From Ifrita kowaldi (Eukaryota > Chordata > Aves > Passeriformes > Cinclosomatidae): a stretch of 64,000 nt of DNA. The stretch is taken from assembly GCA_013398055.1 (NCBI GenBank), contig VZRS01001727.1, forward strand, positions 69,087 through 133,086, written 5' to 3'. Below are positions 48,793 through 59,240 of the stretch, in pieces; position 1 is the stretch's first letter; every line of letters begins with the position of its first letter. Made by a program: the position numbers and the translations under genes. The notes under the pieces were generated by a model, which did not search any database, was not told the DNA's origin, and saw only the letters and a list, made by a program, of their open reading frames with translations.

Positions 48793-49734
48793 GTTCCCAG
48801 TTTTGGTGGTGGTGAGCAGGGGCTTGGAGATAACTGGGATTTTTTCTTAAAAATAATTAAGTTTTCAAAGAACCATCTGACTGTAAGTGTAAGAAAGGCA
48901 GAGACAGTGTGTGGTAGCTTAACTTGAGCAGAGCATAAGGTTAGCTGTTATGTTTCATTGCCCACATTTAAAAACAAGTTTCAGGAGCCCATCTTTACAG
49001 CTAACCTTTATATCACATTTAAATTCCCTGTTGGAAAACTCAGCTTCACTTATGAATGTATCTAAATGACAAATCATTGGAAATTCAAAACGGAGGGAGC
49101 ATGAGGAAGATACACGAGTGCAGGCAAGCAGGGCAACACCAGACTCGGCCGAGGGAGCATGTATGTAGGTTGGGTTTGTGTGGATGAAGCCTGCACTACA
49201 GTCTGGGATGCTGGTATGCTGACACGGGGATTGTCTTGGGAAGATGAAAGGAGGTGGTGATCTGTGGATTGCTTCTTCACTTATCTTCAGGGCTGCTGGG
49301 CTCTGCCCAGCATCCCGAAGGGTGTGGGATCAACTGCCATCCACCCGCTCCATGAGTTTTATTTCAAAATCCACTGGCATCAGCTGCAAGGCATTTGGGA
49401 GCACACAGTTTGGTGCTGGGAAGTGGCGTGGCTGTACCCAGGCCCTTCGCAGCCCCGGACCCAGCCCTGCTGGCCAGCAGGAGCTGGGGAGATGATGCCA
49501 GGATGAGCCTTCCTCCTGTCAGTGCACTCACAGGATGGAAATGCAGCCTGACAAGTCTGAAGCTGTGCACAGAAAGAGATAGATAAACTCTGTTAACCAC
49601 AGAAGCAGGTTTTAAATACATTAAAATATTTTATCCCATTATTTGTTTTGACCAATTGACCACAATATTAAAAATTCAATCATGGAGCAGCTGACAAGTG
49701 CAGTTGCCTAATTTTATTTAAGGGTTCTCCCCCC

Positions 49735-50150
49735 CCTTCTATTTTTCCATCCTGTTAACGCTGCTGCCTGTGCCCAGACAGTAATGGGCTTCTTGTATGC
49801 CCACGACTGTTATGATCATGTAAATTTATTGGTGCTTAGAAGAAGCGAGCTATTAAAACATTACAACAACCATTACAGCCAGGCTCGTGTTGGCTTTCGC
49901 TCCCAATGAACATATGCTTCCGAGTGAATGCCTAAACTCTTATTTATGGATTTAATTTAATATGCGGAAAGAATTCAAAATTAAATTTTGTGTCTGCCTC
50001 CAGAGAGTGTCAGTGTATAATAACATGGTAATTTTTACACATCTTTATGAGAAATGGGAAAATTAATTCTTTCTGACAAGTTGTAATTATTCGACTTGGA
50101 ACAGTTGCAGCTGAGCAGTTTGCATGCCTGTTGTCTGTTATTGCACAGTG
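49735..50150. promoter_or_regulatory. Candidate conserved non-coding element (two blocks)
   Basis: Block 49735-49990 contains CTGTTAACGC, TTATGATCATGTAAATTTATTGG, AAAACATTACAACAACCATTACAG and TTATTTATGGATTTAATTTAATATGCGG. Block 50040-50150 contains GAAAATTAATTC and TTGTAATTATTCGAC. Together they form the longest stretch of the window with this texture, free of simple repeats apart from a C run at 49727-49736. If any part of this window is an ultraconserved-type enhancer, I would expect it here, but this is judged without alignment. Confidence 0.3.
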
Positions 50151-51809
50151 TAAGGGGAAAACGTGGGGATGGAGATATATTGTGTGTCTGAGAGTTTCTA
50201 ATAGCTTCTGACATTTTAGCCCTGCATATTATCAGGGTGCTCTTTAAAGGAGTGGGGACTGTAATCTGCTGCCTAGCCACGGACACATATGTAGCAGTGA
50301 CTGGAGATGGGGTAGGAAGCACTTTGTTCTGGCTGAGGCTGAGGCAGGAGCTCTGTCATTAATTTGCAAATGGTTAAAGCAGAAAGTGTGGTGACATTCT
50401 TTGTACTCTTTGACCTCACAATTTTTTCCCCTTTGATGAAGACACAGGTGGAAGGAAAGTGTTTGTTTCAGCTGCACAAGCAGAGTTCTCCTGTTTAAGT
50501 GTGGCCTTTTCTTTCTTGAGAGTTGAAGGCACTTAGCACCTCTCAACCTCAAGGGACTGGCTCCCCAAAAAGTTGAGTTGTCTTTTACAGTAAGAATATT
50601 TAAAAATAAAACACTCTTCTTGTTGAAACGTGAGCTTTCCTGACAAATATTTTCATGAGGGTAACTTTGTTCTTAGCTAACTTAACTTCTGTTTCAGAGT
50701 TTCTGCTGAAAGGTAGGACACGTCCGTGAAGCACAAGCCTGAAGCATCACTGGATGTATTAGATAAAAAGAAAATTTATTCAAGTGAATGAAGTGTGTAT
50801 TCATGACTTTGAAGGCAAACCTGGCAGTAGTGGGTGCTGCATTTTTTTTGTCCTCCTGGAATGGTCCCTTTGGGATAAACACATACTAAAGGCAATGCTT
50901 AGAAAACATTTTATCAGGCATACATTAAAGGAAATAGAAGTGCCACAAATGAAAAAAAACACTGTGCATACTTTCATTCCCAGTGATTTATCATGGTTGT
51001 GCTAGCTAGAAGGGTGCTAATGGTTTAGAAGGTGCTACTCCTTCCTGTAAGAAACTGAAGAGGTTTTGTTGTTGAGGGTGCTTGGCATAGGAAGATACCA
51101 TGGTTTAGAAATATAAATTTATCCAAAATGTAGCATGCTAGCTTTGACTCAGGTCCTGGTTGCAGCCTGGGTTATTGCTGAAGGTAGGTAAGTAGTGCAC
51201 AAACCTCTGAATTCTCAACTTTTGGGAGTTTGACAGCATCTACCTTGAACGTCTAAGGCCTTGGGAGTCCCTCTGTGTCCACTGGACCCCTTGGCCTGGT
51301 AAAACACCAGCAGCTCTGCAGGAGGATGCAGAGCCATTGCAGCACAGTGGAGCTCATCTGGGACCTGGAAATTGCTGGAGGAGACTGGGCAATGCTGCTG
51401 GTTTCATCCAAACAAATGCCTTTAGGGGCTTTGGGCATTGCATGTGTGTGTCCAGGGAAGCTCTTGCAGAAGGTCGTATGCTTGTAAGAGGGACTGGTGT
51501 AAATCAGATTCATTGGGATTCATGCCGAGATCCCACCGGGGGCATCGCTCACTTTATTTATACCTGCTGCATAGTGGGCTTATTAACAGACCTTGAAGTT
51601 AGCAATGGTAATGGAGTAAACGCTGCCCAGCTGGCACAGCAAGAGCATGGGCTGCATCCCTAGGGAATTGCTCGTCTCCCTACCAGGGTCACCTGTGATT
51701 ATGGGAGAACCGCCTTGGCAGCACATCGTGGCCTCACCTGACCTGGCATCAGGGTGCCTTTCCTTCAAACTCAACAGTGTGAACCTCGACTCTGAGTTGG
51801 TTGTTGGGA
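50151..51809. other. Non-coding DNA, no gene recognised
   Basis: Unique sequence. The GC-richer interval 51240-51480 has overlapping open frames on both strands (up to 108 codons) without recognisable domains. Confidence 0.5.
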
Positions 51810-51831
51810 CTCCCCATTAATCAATGGGGAG
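51810..51831. other. Perfect 9 bp hairpin
   Basis: CTCCCCATT-AATC-AATGGGGAG: nine pairs with a four-base loop. Its core CCCCATT/AATGGGG equals that of the hairpin at 42450-42470. Confidence 0.9.
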
Positions 51832-54149
51832 AACAGGCAGTTTGGAAGTTTGTCCAATCAGCATTGGATGCTAAAGCAGCCCAGGTGAATCGTACACAGA
51901 ATGGCTTAGTCCACTACCCTTTAACTCCCTGGGGAGTTATAGAAATGTAGGAGTCAAATGGATCCTTATTGAGGAACCACAGAGCACAGAAAAAGTTGAA
52001 GTTTCCCTGTAAAGTTGTCACCTCTATTTTTCTTCATTTTTTGAAACCAGTGAAGGTTTTATTTTTCATTGCAGTGAGTCAAGCGTTGCATGAAGAGAGA
52101 GTTTTCTCTTTTACATGCATAATAAATAACCTCCCAAAAAATCTGTATGAGAATTACTCCTTGGCAAGAACACATGCAACTCTCGGGGTGTGCCTTCAGC
52201 TCTTTATTTTTCTTTCCTTCCAGGAAAGGCTGCAGTTTATTCCTGCTCTGCAGAAACCTCTCCTAGCTGCGGTCATCTGGCCCTCATAAGTCCTTTTAGA
52301 CACTCTTTGCTGCTTTTAAGGAAATACTGCTCAAACGTCGCTTTCTGAGAACATGGTCTTCTTGTGCCACACTGAGCCACTGCATTCAGGAAGACAAGAG
52401 TACCAAGGGTTTGTCAGTTTTCTTCCAGGTCATTTTGAACCACAACAGAAGACAAATTTCATGTTAAGGCAAAGCCTGGGCTTATTTAGCAAGACTTAAG
52501 AACAGTCTTGTAATTACAAATTGAAAACAGAAAATCCTAAAAAACCCCAACCAAAGCCAAATAAATGTTCTATCTGAACAGCTGGATATAATGATATATG
52601 TGCACATTTCTGTAGCTGATTGACTTCTTACCTAACCTAGAACCACCTAGAGAGCTCCCAGGCTGGTGAGAACGTGAGTCTTGGCAATGTCCTGTGATCT
52701 GGGATTATTCCCTCCCATTTTCATTGCCCTTGTCTTTTATTTCCTACTTCCTCTCTTACTCCTCTTTGGAATTAAATATTGGTCTACAGTCTTATGTACT
52801 TAACAGTGACTCTGTCTGGTGTCTAACAGATTAACCTGTAAGGGTATCTGTGAGCTATGATATTGCAAAACCACTTTTATTTTTTTTTTGTCCACATTTA
52901 ACTTGGACCTGACCAACTGCTTTCCACCTGCTTTTACCTGTTCCTCTCTTAGGTGTACAAATGCATCCAGCCCTTGTTTGCTGGGAGATCTTGGGAGCCC
53001 ACAGAGCTTTGCTGTGCCATCCCATTTACTGGCATTCATAGGTGATGTTAGTCATGTCCTAGGTGTGGCAGAGTGGGAGTGAATTTGGGACAAACTGGTG
53101 AAAGATACAGGAGAATCCATTTTGTGCTGGTTTTGATTTTGCAGTACGCATGAGTTATGCATGGAAGTATTTTGGAGAGATCTACGTTTTGTTAAACGGC
53201 TTCACCTAATCAAAGTTGGTTGACTGGACATTTATGTCACCCTATTACCATTACTCTCATGAGATTTGTGCTGGATGTTTTGTTGCAATCCCCCTCCCTT
53301 CCCAAAACAACACAAAACAAAACAAAAAAACCAACCCCCAAATGCCCCAAAACACATTTCAGCACTGAACTCTTGTTAAATGGCAACTTGAATGATGGTC
53401 ACATTTTAGTAGGACAAATGCAGCTTCTGGAGAGGTCACTGCTCATTAAATAACGTACTTTTTCTTTTTTTTAAATAAGGGGGCTTGCCCTTCCCATCTG
53501 AGCATGGGTGAAGGGGAGTACTTCGAGATTTCTTCAGGCTGTTTTGCAAAGCTCATTCTAGAAAATACTCCCACATTTGTGATCTCCAACCTGGGTATAA
53601 ATTACAGAGAAGTAAGCAAAGACAAATCACCAAATAGGCTTAATTTATTTTTTTATTTCCAACGATCACCAAGCCCATTTTGAAATGTGCTTTCATGCAT
53701 GCTGCTCAATATACCCATTTTCTACTTATGAAAAAGAAAAAAACCTATTCTGTGTTATTTTTTAAGGAAAACAAGGGAGAAGAAGAGGGATTATTTTGGA
53801 TTTATGCCCATAGTTTCCCAAGCTATCACTCACACAAGGTGTTTATGCTTTTGCTGATATTAACATGGTGCTCTTCTGTGCATTATGTCCAAAAAGTTAT
53901 CAAGTATTATTTGTTGTGCTGGCCAGAATTCTGTATCATAAGCTGGAGTTTTGCAAACAGTACTGATTGTGCCATTTTTCTTAATTTTTTTAAAATTATT
54001 TGGGGAACAGACGGTGATTTAGGACAGGACATGAGGTTTTCATGACTGGTTCATGAAACATAAAAATTGCTATTTAAACATAAGTAAGCTTTATCTGTAA
54101 TAATACCTCCCTTCTGTGGGGCATTTTCCACAAACCCAGTTTCTTCACA
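51832..54149. other. Non-coding DNA, no gene recognised
   Basis: A good acceptor-like sequence (TTTTTCTTTCCTTCCAG, ending about 52223) is followed by 21 open codons and TAA-type closure at 52287, but the peptide is not recognised. A 121-codon frame at 53680-54045 has no domain and overlaps AT-rich DNA. Confidence 0.5.
53303..53340 (+). repeat. (CAAAA)n-type simple repeat
   Basis: AAAACAACACAAAACAAAACAAAAAAACCAACCCC: imperfect CAAAA units of about 38 bases. Confidence 0.8.
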
Positions 54150-54232
54150 CCACTTCTCTTTTACAGATGGCTAAATGAGACGCAGCTTAATTACTCCAGA
54201 ATTCTAAGAAAGATAGCAGCAGATTAAAGACT
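54150..54232 (-). repeat. MIR-type SINE relic
   Basis: CTTTTACAGATGGCTAAATGAGACGCAG…CTTAATTACTCCAGAATTCTAAGAAAGATAGCAGC follows the complement of the MIR core (ATTTTACAGATGGGTAAACTGAGGCACAG…TTAAGTGACT…AGCAAG). Strongly diverged. Confidence 0.5.
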
Positions 54233-54669
54233 AAATCATGTTTCTTAAATTGCAGTCCAGTGTTTGAAAATAGCAGCATCTTTCTTTACTGTGATAGATC
54301 AAGTTTCGTGATGAGTGAATAAAATCATCACCAATAAAATAAAGGGATCTGATTCAAATATACATTCAGAAGTTGGGATCTTTTAAATTTCTTTTTTTTT
54401 CAAATTTTTTTGAAGTTGCCAGACTTACCTGAGATTCTTGTATCACCATACACATACTTATGCTCTTCTGAAGTAATCCTCTTCAGAGGATCCACTCTTA
54501 TTACATCCACCATATTACATCCAATAAATTATTGTTCATATTACAAGATCTGGCCATCTTCTGGTGGGTTTCGCTGACTGAGCAGCAAAGTCACTGAAGA
54601 AGTTGAGAAGTTGATGGCTGATCATTGATACTGATTGCTCTGTCACTTCTGGCTGCTAAATTAATCTCC

Positions 54670-54775
54670 CTATTGGTTTTCCTTCTGTAAGGCAGAAATA
54701 ACACCTACTTTGGTTTAATGAGTAGTTTTGTGTTTGATGAGATAAAGCACTGTAAAAGTTTTATCACAGTGCATC
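54670..54775 (+). repeat. MIR-type SINE relic
   Basis: TTTTCCTTCTGTAAGGCAGAAATAACACCTACTTTGG…TGATGAGATAAAGCACTGTAAAAG…ATCACAGTGCA matches in order the MIR 3' half (TTTCCTCATCTGTAAAATGGGGATAATACCTACCTCA…AATGAGATAATGCATGTAAAGC…ACAGTGCC). Opposite orientation to the relic 450 bp upstream, so a separate insertion. Confidence 0.6.
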
Positions 54776-55434
54776 TGCTTCCAGTTTCAACATGATTCAG
54801 GCATGCTACTGAAAAGCTTCTCTGTGCAACAGCAGGCATGGGAAGGGATGGAGACGCTTTGGAGCACGCTAAAATTCCATCTGGGTTTGGAGGAGCAGGT
54901 CAGTACATCTGCACGGGACCATGGATCATCATGACTCCTTCCTTGACCCAAATTCTTATCCAGTCACAAACCTTGAGATCCAGGCCCAGGTAGGACTTTG
55001 GTGTCCCAAACCTGCCCCACACTTCTCTGCCCATAGGTAGCATTTCCTTCAGCCTCCCAGCGCTGCCTGGATGGCGTTTCCCTTCTCTGTCTTTTCTGGT
55101 TCTGCATATCAGAACGTGATTAAAATCATTATATCCCTATCTATATCGTGCTGTCTGTTTTCCTTTTAATTAGGTTGTAAAACAATTAGTTACCACCATG
55201 TCTCTCTCTTCCCCCTCTCCTTCTCTTTTTTTTGTGACTCCCCCTGTGCGCCCAGAGCTGTTTGTTCTCCCCGGGCGGGGAGGAGGGGGCCCTACCGTCT
55301 TGCTTTATTTACAGCAGGGTGAAGGTCAGATATAAACAGTTTTTGTTCTTGTGCTGTTGCTTTCTTTTGTGACCTATCCTGCATTGTTTGGCTTTTTTCC
55401 TCCCCCGTGCTTTGAAGTGCCGCACACCAGGTGT
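54776..55434. other. Non-coding DNA with a GC/CpG patch
   Basis: 55230-55305 contains GTGCGCCCAGAG and CTCCCCGGGCGGGGAGGAGGGGGCCC; 55267-55282 forms a 7 bp stem with a two-base loop. The pattern (C-rich flank, SP1-like GGGCGGGG core) could be a small CpG-type promoter or enhancer, but no transcript start or exon follows that I can see. Confidence 0.45.
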
Positions 55435-55530
55435 TCCTGTTCTGAATTACACATGAAAGGACCACATCCCTGGACTAATTAACTAGTAAACTGCACCCGC
55501 CTCCCCTGGGTTTAATTGATGCTGTTCTTA
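55435..55530. promoter_or_regulatory. Candidate conserved non-coding element
   Basis: GGACTAATTAACTAGTAAACTGC and GGGTTTAATTGATGC lie within compact non-repetitive sequence, next to the GC patch. Homeodomain-type sites are clear by eye; function is inferred. Confidence 0.2.
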
Positions 55531-55889
55531 AAAGGGGAAGCCAGTTTCTTATTCCTCCTGATTTCACACCGTAGTCATCTCCTCTTTATCTCCCTAAATA
55601 CAGAAGATACTCTTGAATTTCTCACTCCCAGGCCACACGGTGCTTAATATGTCTTCTCGTTTCACAATTAATAAAACAATTATGCTGTACAAATTTTTTT
55701 AAAGAAATCCTCCATATTTTTTTTTCTTTTTTTTCTTTTCCTTTGACTCCTAATTTCTTTGTGTCTGATGGTTGCAGACTCTCTGGGGAGGGCAGCGTGC
55801 AGAACTGCACTGCTCCCTGAGAGATGGAAGATCCAGTATCTTGCTGCTAATTATTTTACTTGATTGTCTTGACCCACCAAAAGCATTGG
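55531..55889. other. Non-coding DNA, pyrimidine-rich tract
   Basis: A T/C-rich stretch (55697-55760) ends in TGGTTGCAG|ACTCTCTGGGGAGG, an acceptor-like site at 55779, but no donor or recognised protein follows. Confidence 0.4.
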
Positions 55890-55938
55890 TGTATACCAAC
55901 ATCTTTGGTATACAGCCAATGAGCCATTCCATGGCTCA
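55890..55938. other. Two adjacent perfect hairpins
   Basis: TGTATACCAA-CATCT-TTGGTATACA (55890-55914; ten pairs, five-base loop) is followed after five bases by TGAGCCAT-TCC-ATGGCTCA (55920-55938; eight pairs, three-base loop). Two perfect inverted repeats this close are unusual. They are too short for a typical microRNA precursor. Confidence 0.9.
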
Positions 55939-58900
55939 CAGTTTCTTTCCTGGGGCAACATTTCTTGCAATGTAATGAGCAGGAGTTATCGTGATTTCTT
56001 TGTTTGGCCTGGTGATTGCATCTTGCTTGTCTCTGTGGCAAGGTGGGCCTTGTTGATGGCAGAAAACTGTGAGAAGTGGTCAAAACCAGTTTAAAATTAG
56101 CAAGCCTAAACCAAAACCAGCTCACTTCTGTGGGCCCTCCAAAACTGCTCAGTGCAGGTTTTATGTTGAGTGGATAAAGACCCATCTTAGGGTCAACCGG
56201 AGCAGAACACGGGGAAAATGGACAAGGTTGTCATGTGCCATGTATCCAAGTTGGGTTGTGTGCGTATAAATCTATATAGATATTACTTCTCACATTCCAG
56301 CTGTGTCCTGCACCAGCTAAATGACATTTTGGGCACAGTTGGTGGGCCCCCGTGTTTTCACACTCAAGGTCCTTGCACACTGTAGGGCTGTGTCAGTCTT
56401 GGGCTGTGGGGAGGTCCCAAACTGGTGCTGCTGGCAGGTGCAGTTGAAGAGGCAGAGAACCACCAGTCATAAGCATTTGTATAATGGTTGATTCTTGTTA
56501 GGTGTTTTTGCCCTTGAATGTGCTATTTGTGTCTTGCTGGTGCTTTGACCTTTAGAGGTGCTGAGGATGATTTCATTCCCAGATATTACCCAAATAGGTA
56601 ATGTCTTGAAAGGTTACTGGTTTAGGTTTATGGTTAGCGTATGTTTGTCTGTCTTACGTATTTGTTCACTCATCCTGAGCATCCTGTATCCTCTATCAAT
56701 TGAAGTCCTTGTTAAGTCCAGTGAATTCTTTCCTCTGATTTCAGTGGGAGGTAGTCCTTATTCATTTGATTTGTTTTCAACTTGCATTGGAGTTTCAAAC
56801 TTAACAGTCTTTTGAAATAGAAGGAAAGGATTCAGGATACCAGAAAGTGAGTGGGATGTAGTAATATTTTTAATAGACATTTGTCTGGGTAGATGTTGTA
56901 GTGTAGGAATGAGTGTATCACATACCTGCCTCTTTCTTGGATACCTGGCAGATGGAAAACTGAAACACTTTGCTGTATGTGAACATTTAGTTTCAGAGGT
57001 GGGACCTGAGTATTAGTCAGAGGTGTATTTTCTTCAGGGCAAAAGGTATTTCTTGAAGACAGTATCTACCAAGAAACAGTTTTGTGCCAAATGATGGATG
57101 GCATAGAGAAATGGGAGCTTTGCTGTTAATGCCACAGAGTTTTGGATTAGGAATTTGGTGTTGTTGATGTAAAATATAGCAAGAATAGCTGCTTTCCTTG
57201 GAAATCATGGCACTGTGTTCAGTGATGATGTGAATTAGGATGCAGTGGGGCTACCATCGGGTTTTGTTGTTGAAGATCCCACAAGATTCCCTACTCTTCC
57301 TTCCCACCATGCTTAAGTTGGGTTGTTTTGGGTTTTTTTCTGACAATAACCAGCAAAGGCATCACTTTGTTCTCCCTGAGGAGGGTAAGCTTTGCACTTT
57401 TGTAGGGTGCAAAGTGACTTTTGTGAATCATGCAATTTCCCAGAGCACAATGGAAGCTCAGGCTTTGGAGCTGGCACTGGAGGACAGACCTTAGAGCAAT
57501 TAACTGTAAACTGACTGAAGCTTATATGTCAAAGACAGACTGAACTTTAATTAACATGCAGCTTAAGATAGGTATTTTTATATTCTAAAGCAGCTACTTT
57601 AAAGCACATACAAAAAAAAGCAGGGAAGTCACCTAGTTTTAGCAGAAGGTAAAGGTAGAACCTTGTCATTTTTAAGCTTCATAGCTCCTTGAAATCCATG
57701 CTTGCTGTCTTGATTTAAACAGCTTGAAATCTGGACCCTCTTTTGCATTATAGTTGATTGCTTAGATTTATTATTTCCTGAATTCTTAATTTTATTTTAA
57801 TCAATTTTTGCTAAAAATTGCAATAAGTTCCCTTTTAGGGAAATTTTGCTTTAAAAAATACCTTCAACCTGGTTATTATTTTCTAGCAAAGACGTTTTCA
57901 GCTTTGGGCAGATACAAATGAAAACTCAAAAAAAAAGACATTTTATTGCCAGAAAAGCACTGGTATAATTCAAAAGCACCTCTTGCTAAATCATTTGTGA
58001 GTGTCTCATCAAAAGCATAGGATATGGTTTTGTTAGCGCAGATCAGGGCTTTGAGAGTGGTTGTCATGCACCTTCTTAATCTTTGTCATTTTAACCCTTT
58101 TCCAATTTTTTCTACCTTTCCCTCCGAGCTCTGATGTTCTGTAATTTTTTTGCTGCCTTCCCCTTCAAAGGCAAGTTTGCCAGTATTTTTATGATTAACT
58201 TTTATATGTCTGAGTTTTTCAAAACACTATCAGGTTATAGCATAGTGTTTAAAAGCCCATACTCATCTTTTTTTATTAATCCTACCTTTCTTTATCAAAC
58301 CTGAAAGTCCTCTTTACATTTCAGCTTTATTTTATTTCATCCTTCGGAAAAAAAAAAGAGAAAGATACTGGTGTAGAATTTGAAATTTAAGAAAAAACTT
58401 GCAGTGGCTCCTGTTGTTCCTGCAATCTGACAACTAACTGAGTTACTCCACGTAGTTTCAAAGAAATAACAGTCACAGCAAACTTATTTTTCTAACTGTT
58501 TTATTTTTCGTTATCTCTCAGCCATAATATCTAGAGATGTGATATGATGGCACTATAAACTTAAAGATATATGGATTTTGTTGTTGCTGTTTAAAGAAGA
58601 AGCTAGCAATGTTTCTGCTTATAAAACATTTTATTTTAAAGTCATCCCTTGTTCCACAAGTTTAAATGTCAGGCTTAATGTTTAGCATTACCATTTGTGT
58701 GATGGTTGGAGAACAGGAAAATTCTAATGTAACTTAATGTGTAGAAAAGCAAGGTGTAGTTACTGTTGTGCTGCTAGACTGGAATGAATAAAAGTTGACA
58801 TCTTATATATAATTGTATTTTGGCACTTTGTTCTTTCCAGCTGGCCCCTCTCCCTAAATGTCTCCTACCTCTTTCTCATCCTTGCTCTCTCCCAGAGCCC

Positions 58901-58955
58901 GCCCTCTGAATCTCCAGACTGTGAGATATGAGGAGAATCTACTGAGCTCTCACTT
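55939..58955. other. Non-coding DNA, no gene recognised
   Basis: About 3 kb of unique sequence. Short open frames only (up to about 109 codons, at 55856-56185 on the minus strand, without domains). No transposon recognised. Confidence 0.55.
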
Positions 58956-58959
58956 GCAC

Positions 58960-59240
58960 TCAGATGAAAGACCTGATTTGTTAATTTGAGCTCTTTTTAA
59001 AAACAAGACCTAAATTAAGTATTATCTTAATCAGCAATAAAATACATTCTTTCAATTACTTGTTTCGCTGACTTATTAAGAGAACTCTAAATAGTTTCAG
59101 CGAGTATTGTTGTAATTGTTTCCTCCTTTGATTTTCATTTCCTCAGTTGTCATCATCTCCTGGCAGCGGCAGCAGCTGTAAAGCAGATCTTTCAACAGCC
59201 TTGTTAATTGTGTAGACATTAATCTGATTTCAAACCCCTT
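58960..59240. promoter_or_regulatory. Candidate conserved non-coding element
   Basis: Contains ACCTAAATTAAGTATTATCTTAATCAGCAATAAAATAC, ATTGTTGTAATTGTTTCC, TCATCATCTCCTGGCAGCGGCAGCAGCTG (with an E-box CAGCTG) and CTTGTTAATTGTGTAGACATTAATC. A mixed, non-repetitive block rich in factor-like sites. Inferred by eye. Confidence 0.25.

Larger units (their letters stand above)
45771..49730. other. Non-coding DNA with simple repeats and GC-richer patches
   Basis: No gene recognised. 48210-48430 and 49240-49510 are GC-richer and carry several overlapping open frames on both strands (60-87 codons) without domains. Simple and short repeats within are listed separately. Confidence 0.5.

Noticed and set aside
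52207..52289. Acceptor followed by a short open frame to a stop
   Set aside because: Peptide not recognised, no phase-compatible upstream exon found, and no poly-A signal close downstream.
55750..55975. Mirror-like ORFs on both strands around VYTN-type peptides
   Set aside because: The similarity of the two strands' peptides is explained by the perfect inverted repeats at 55890-55938, not by coding.
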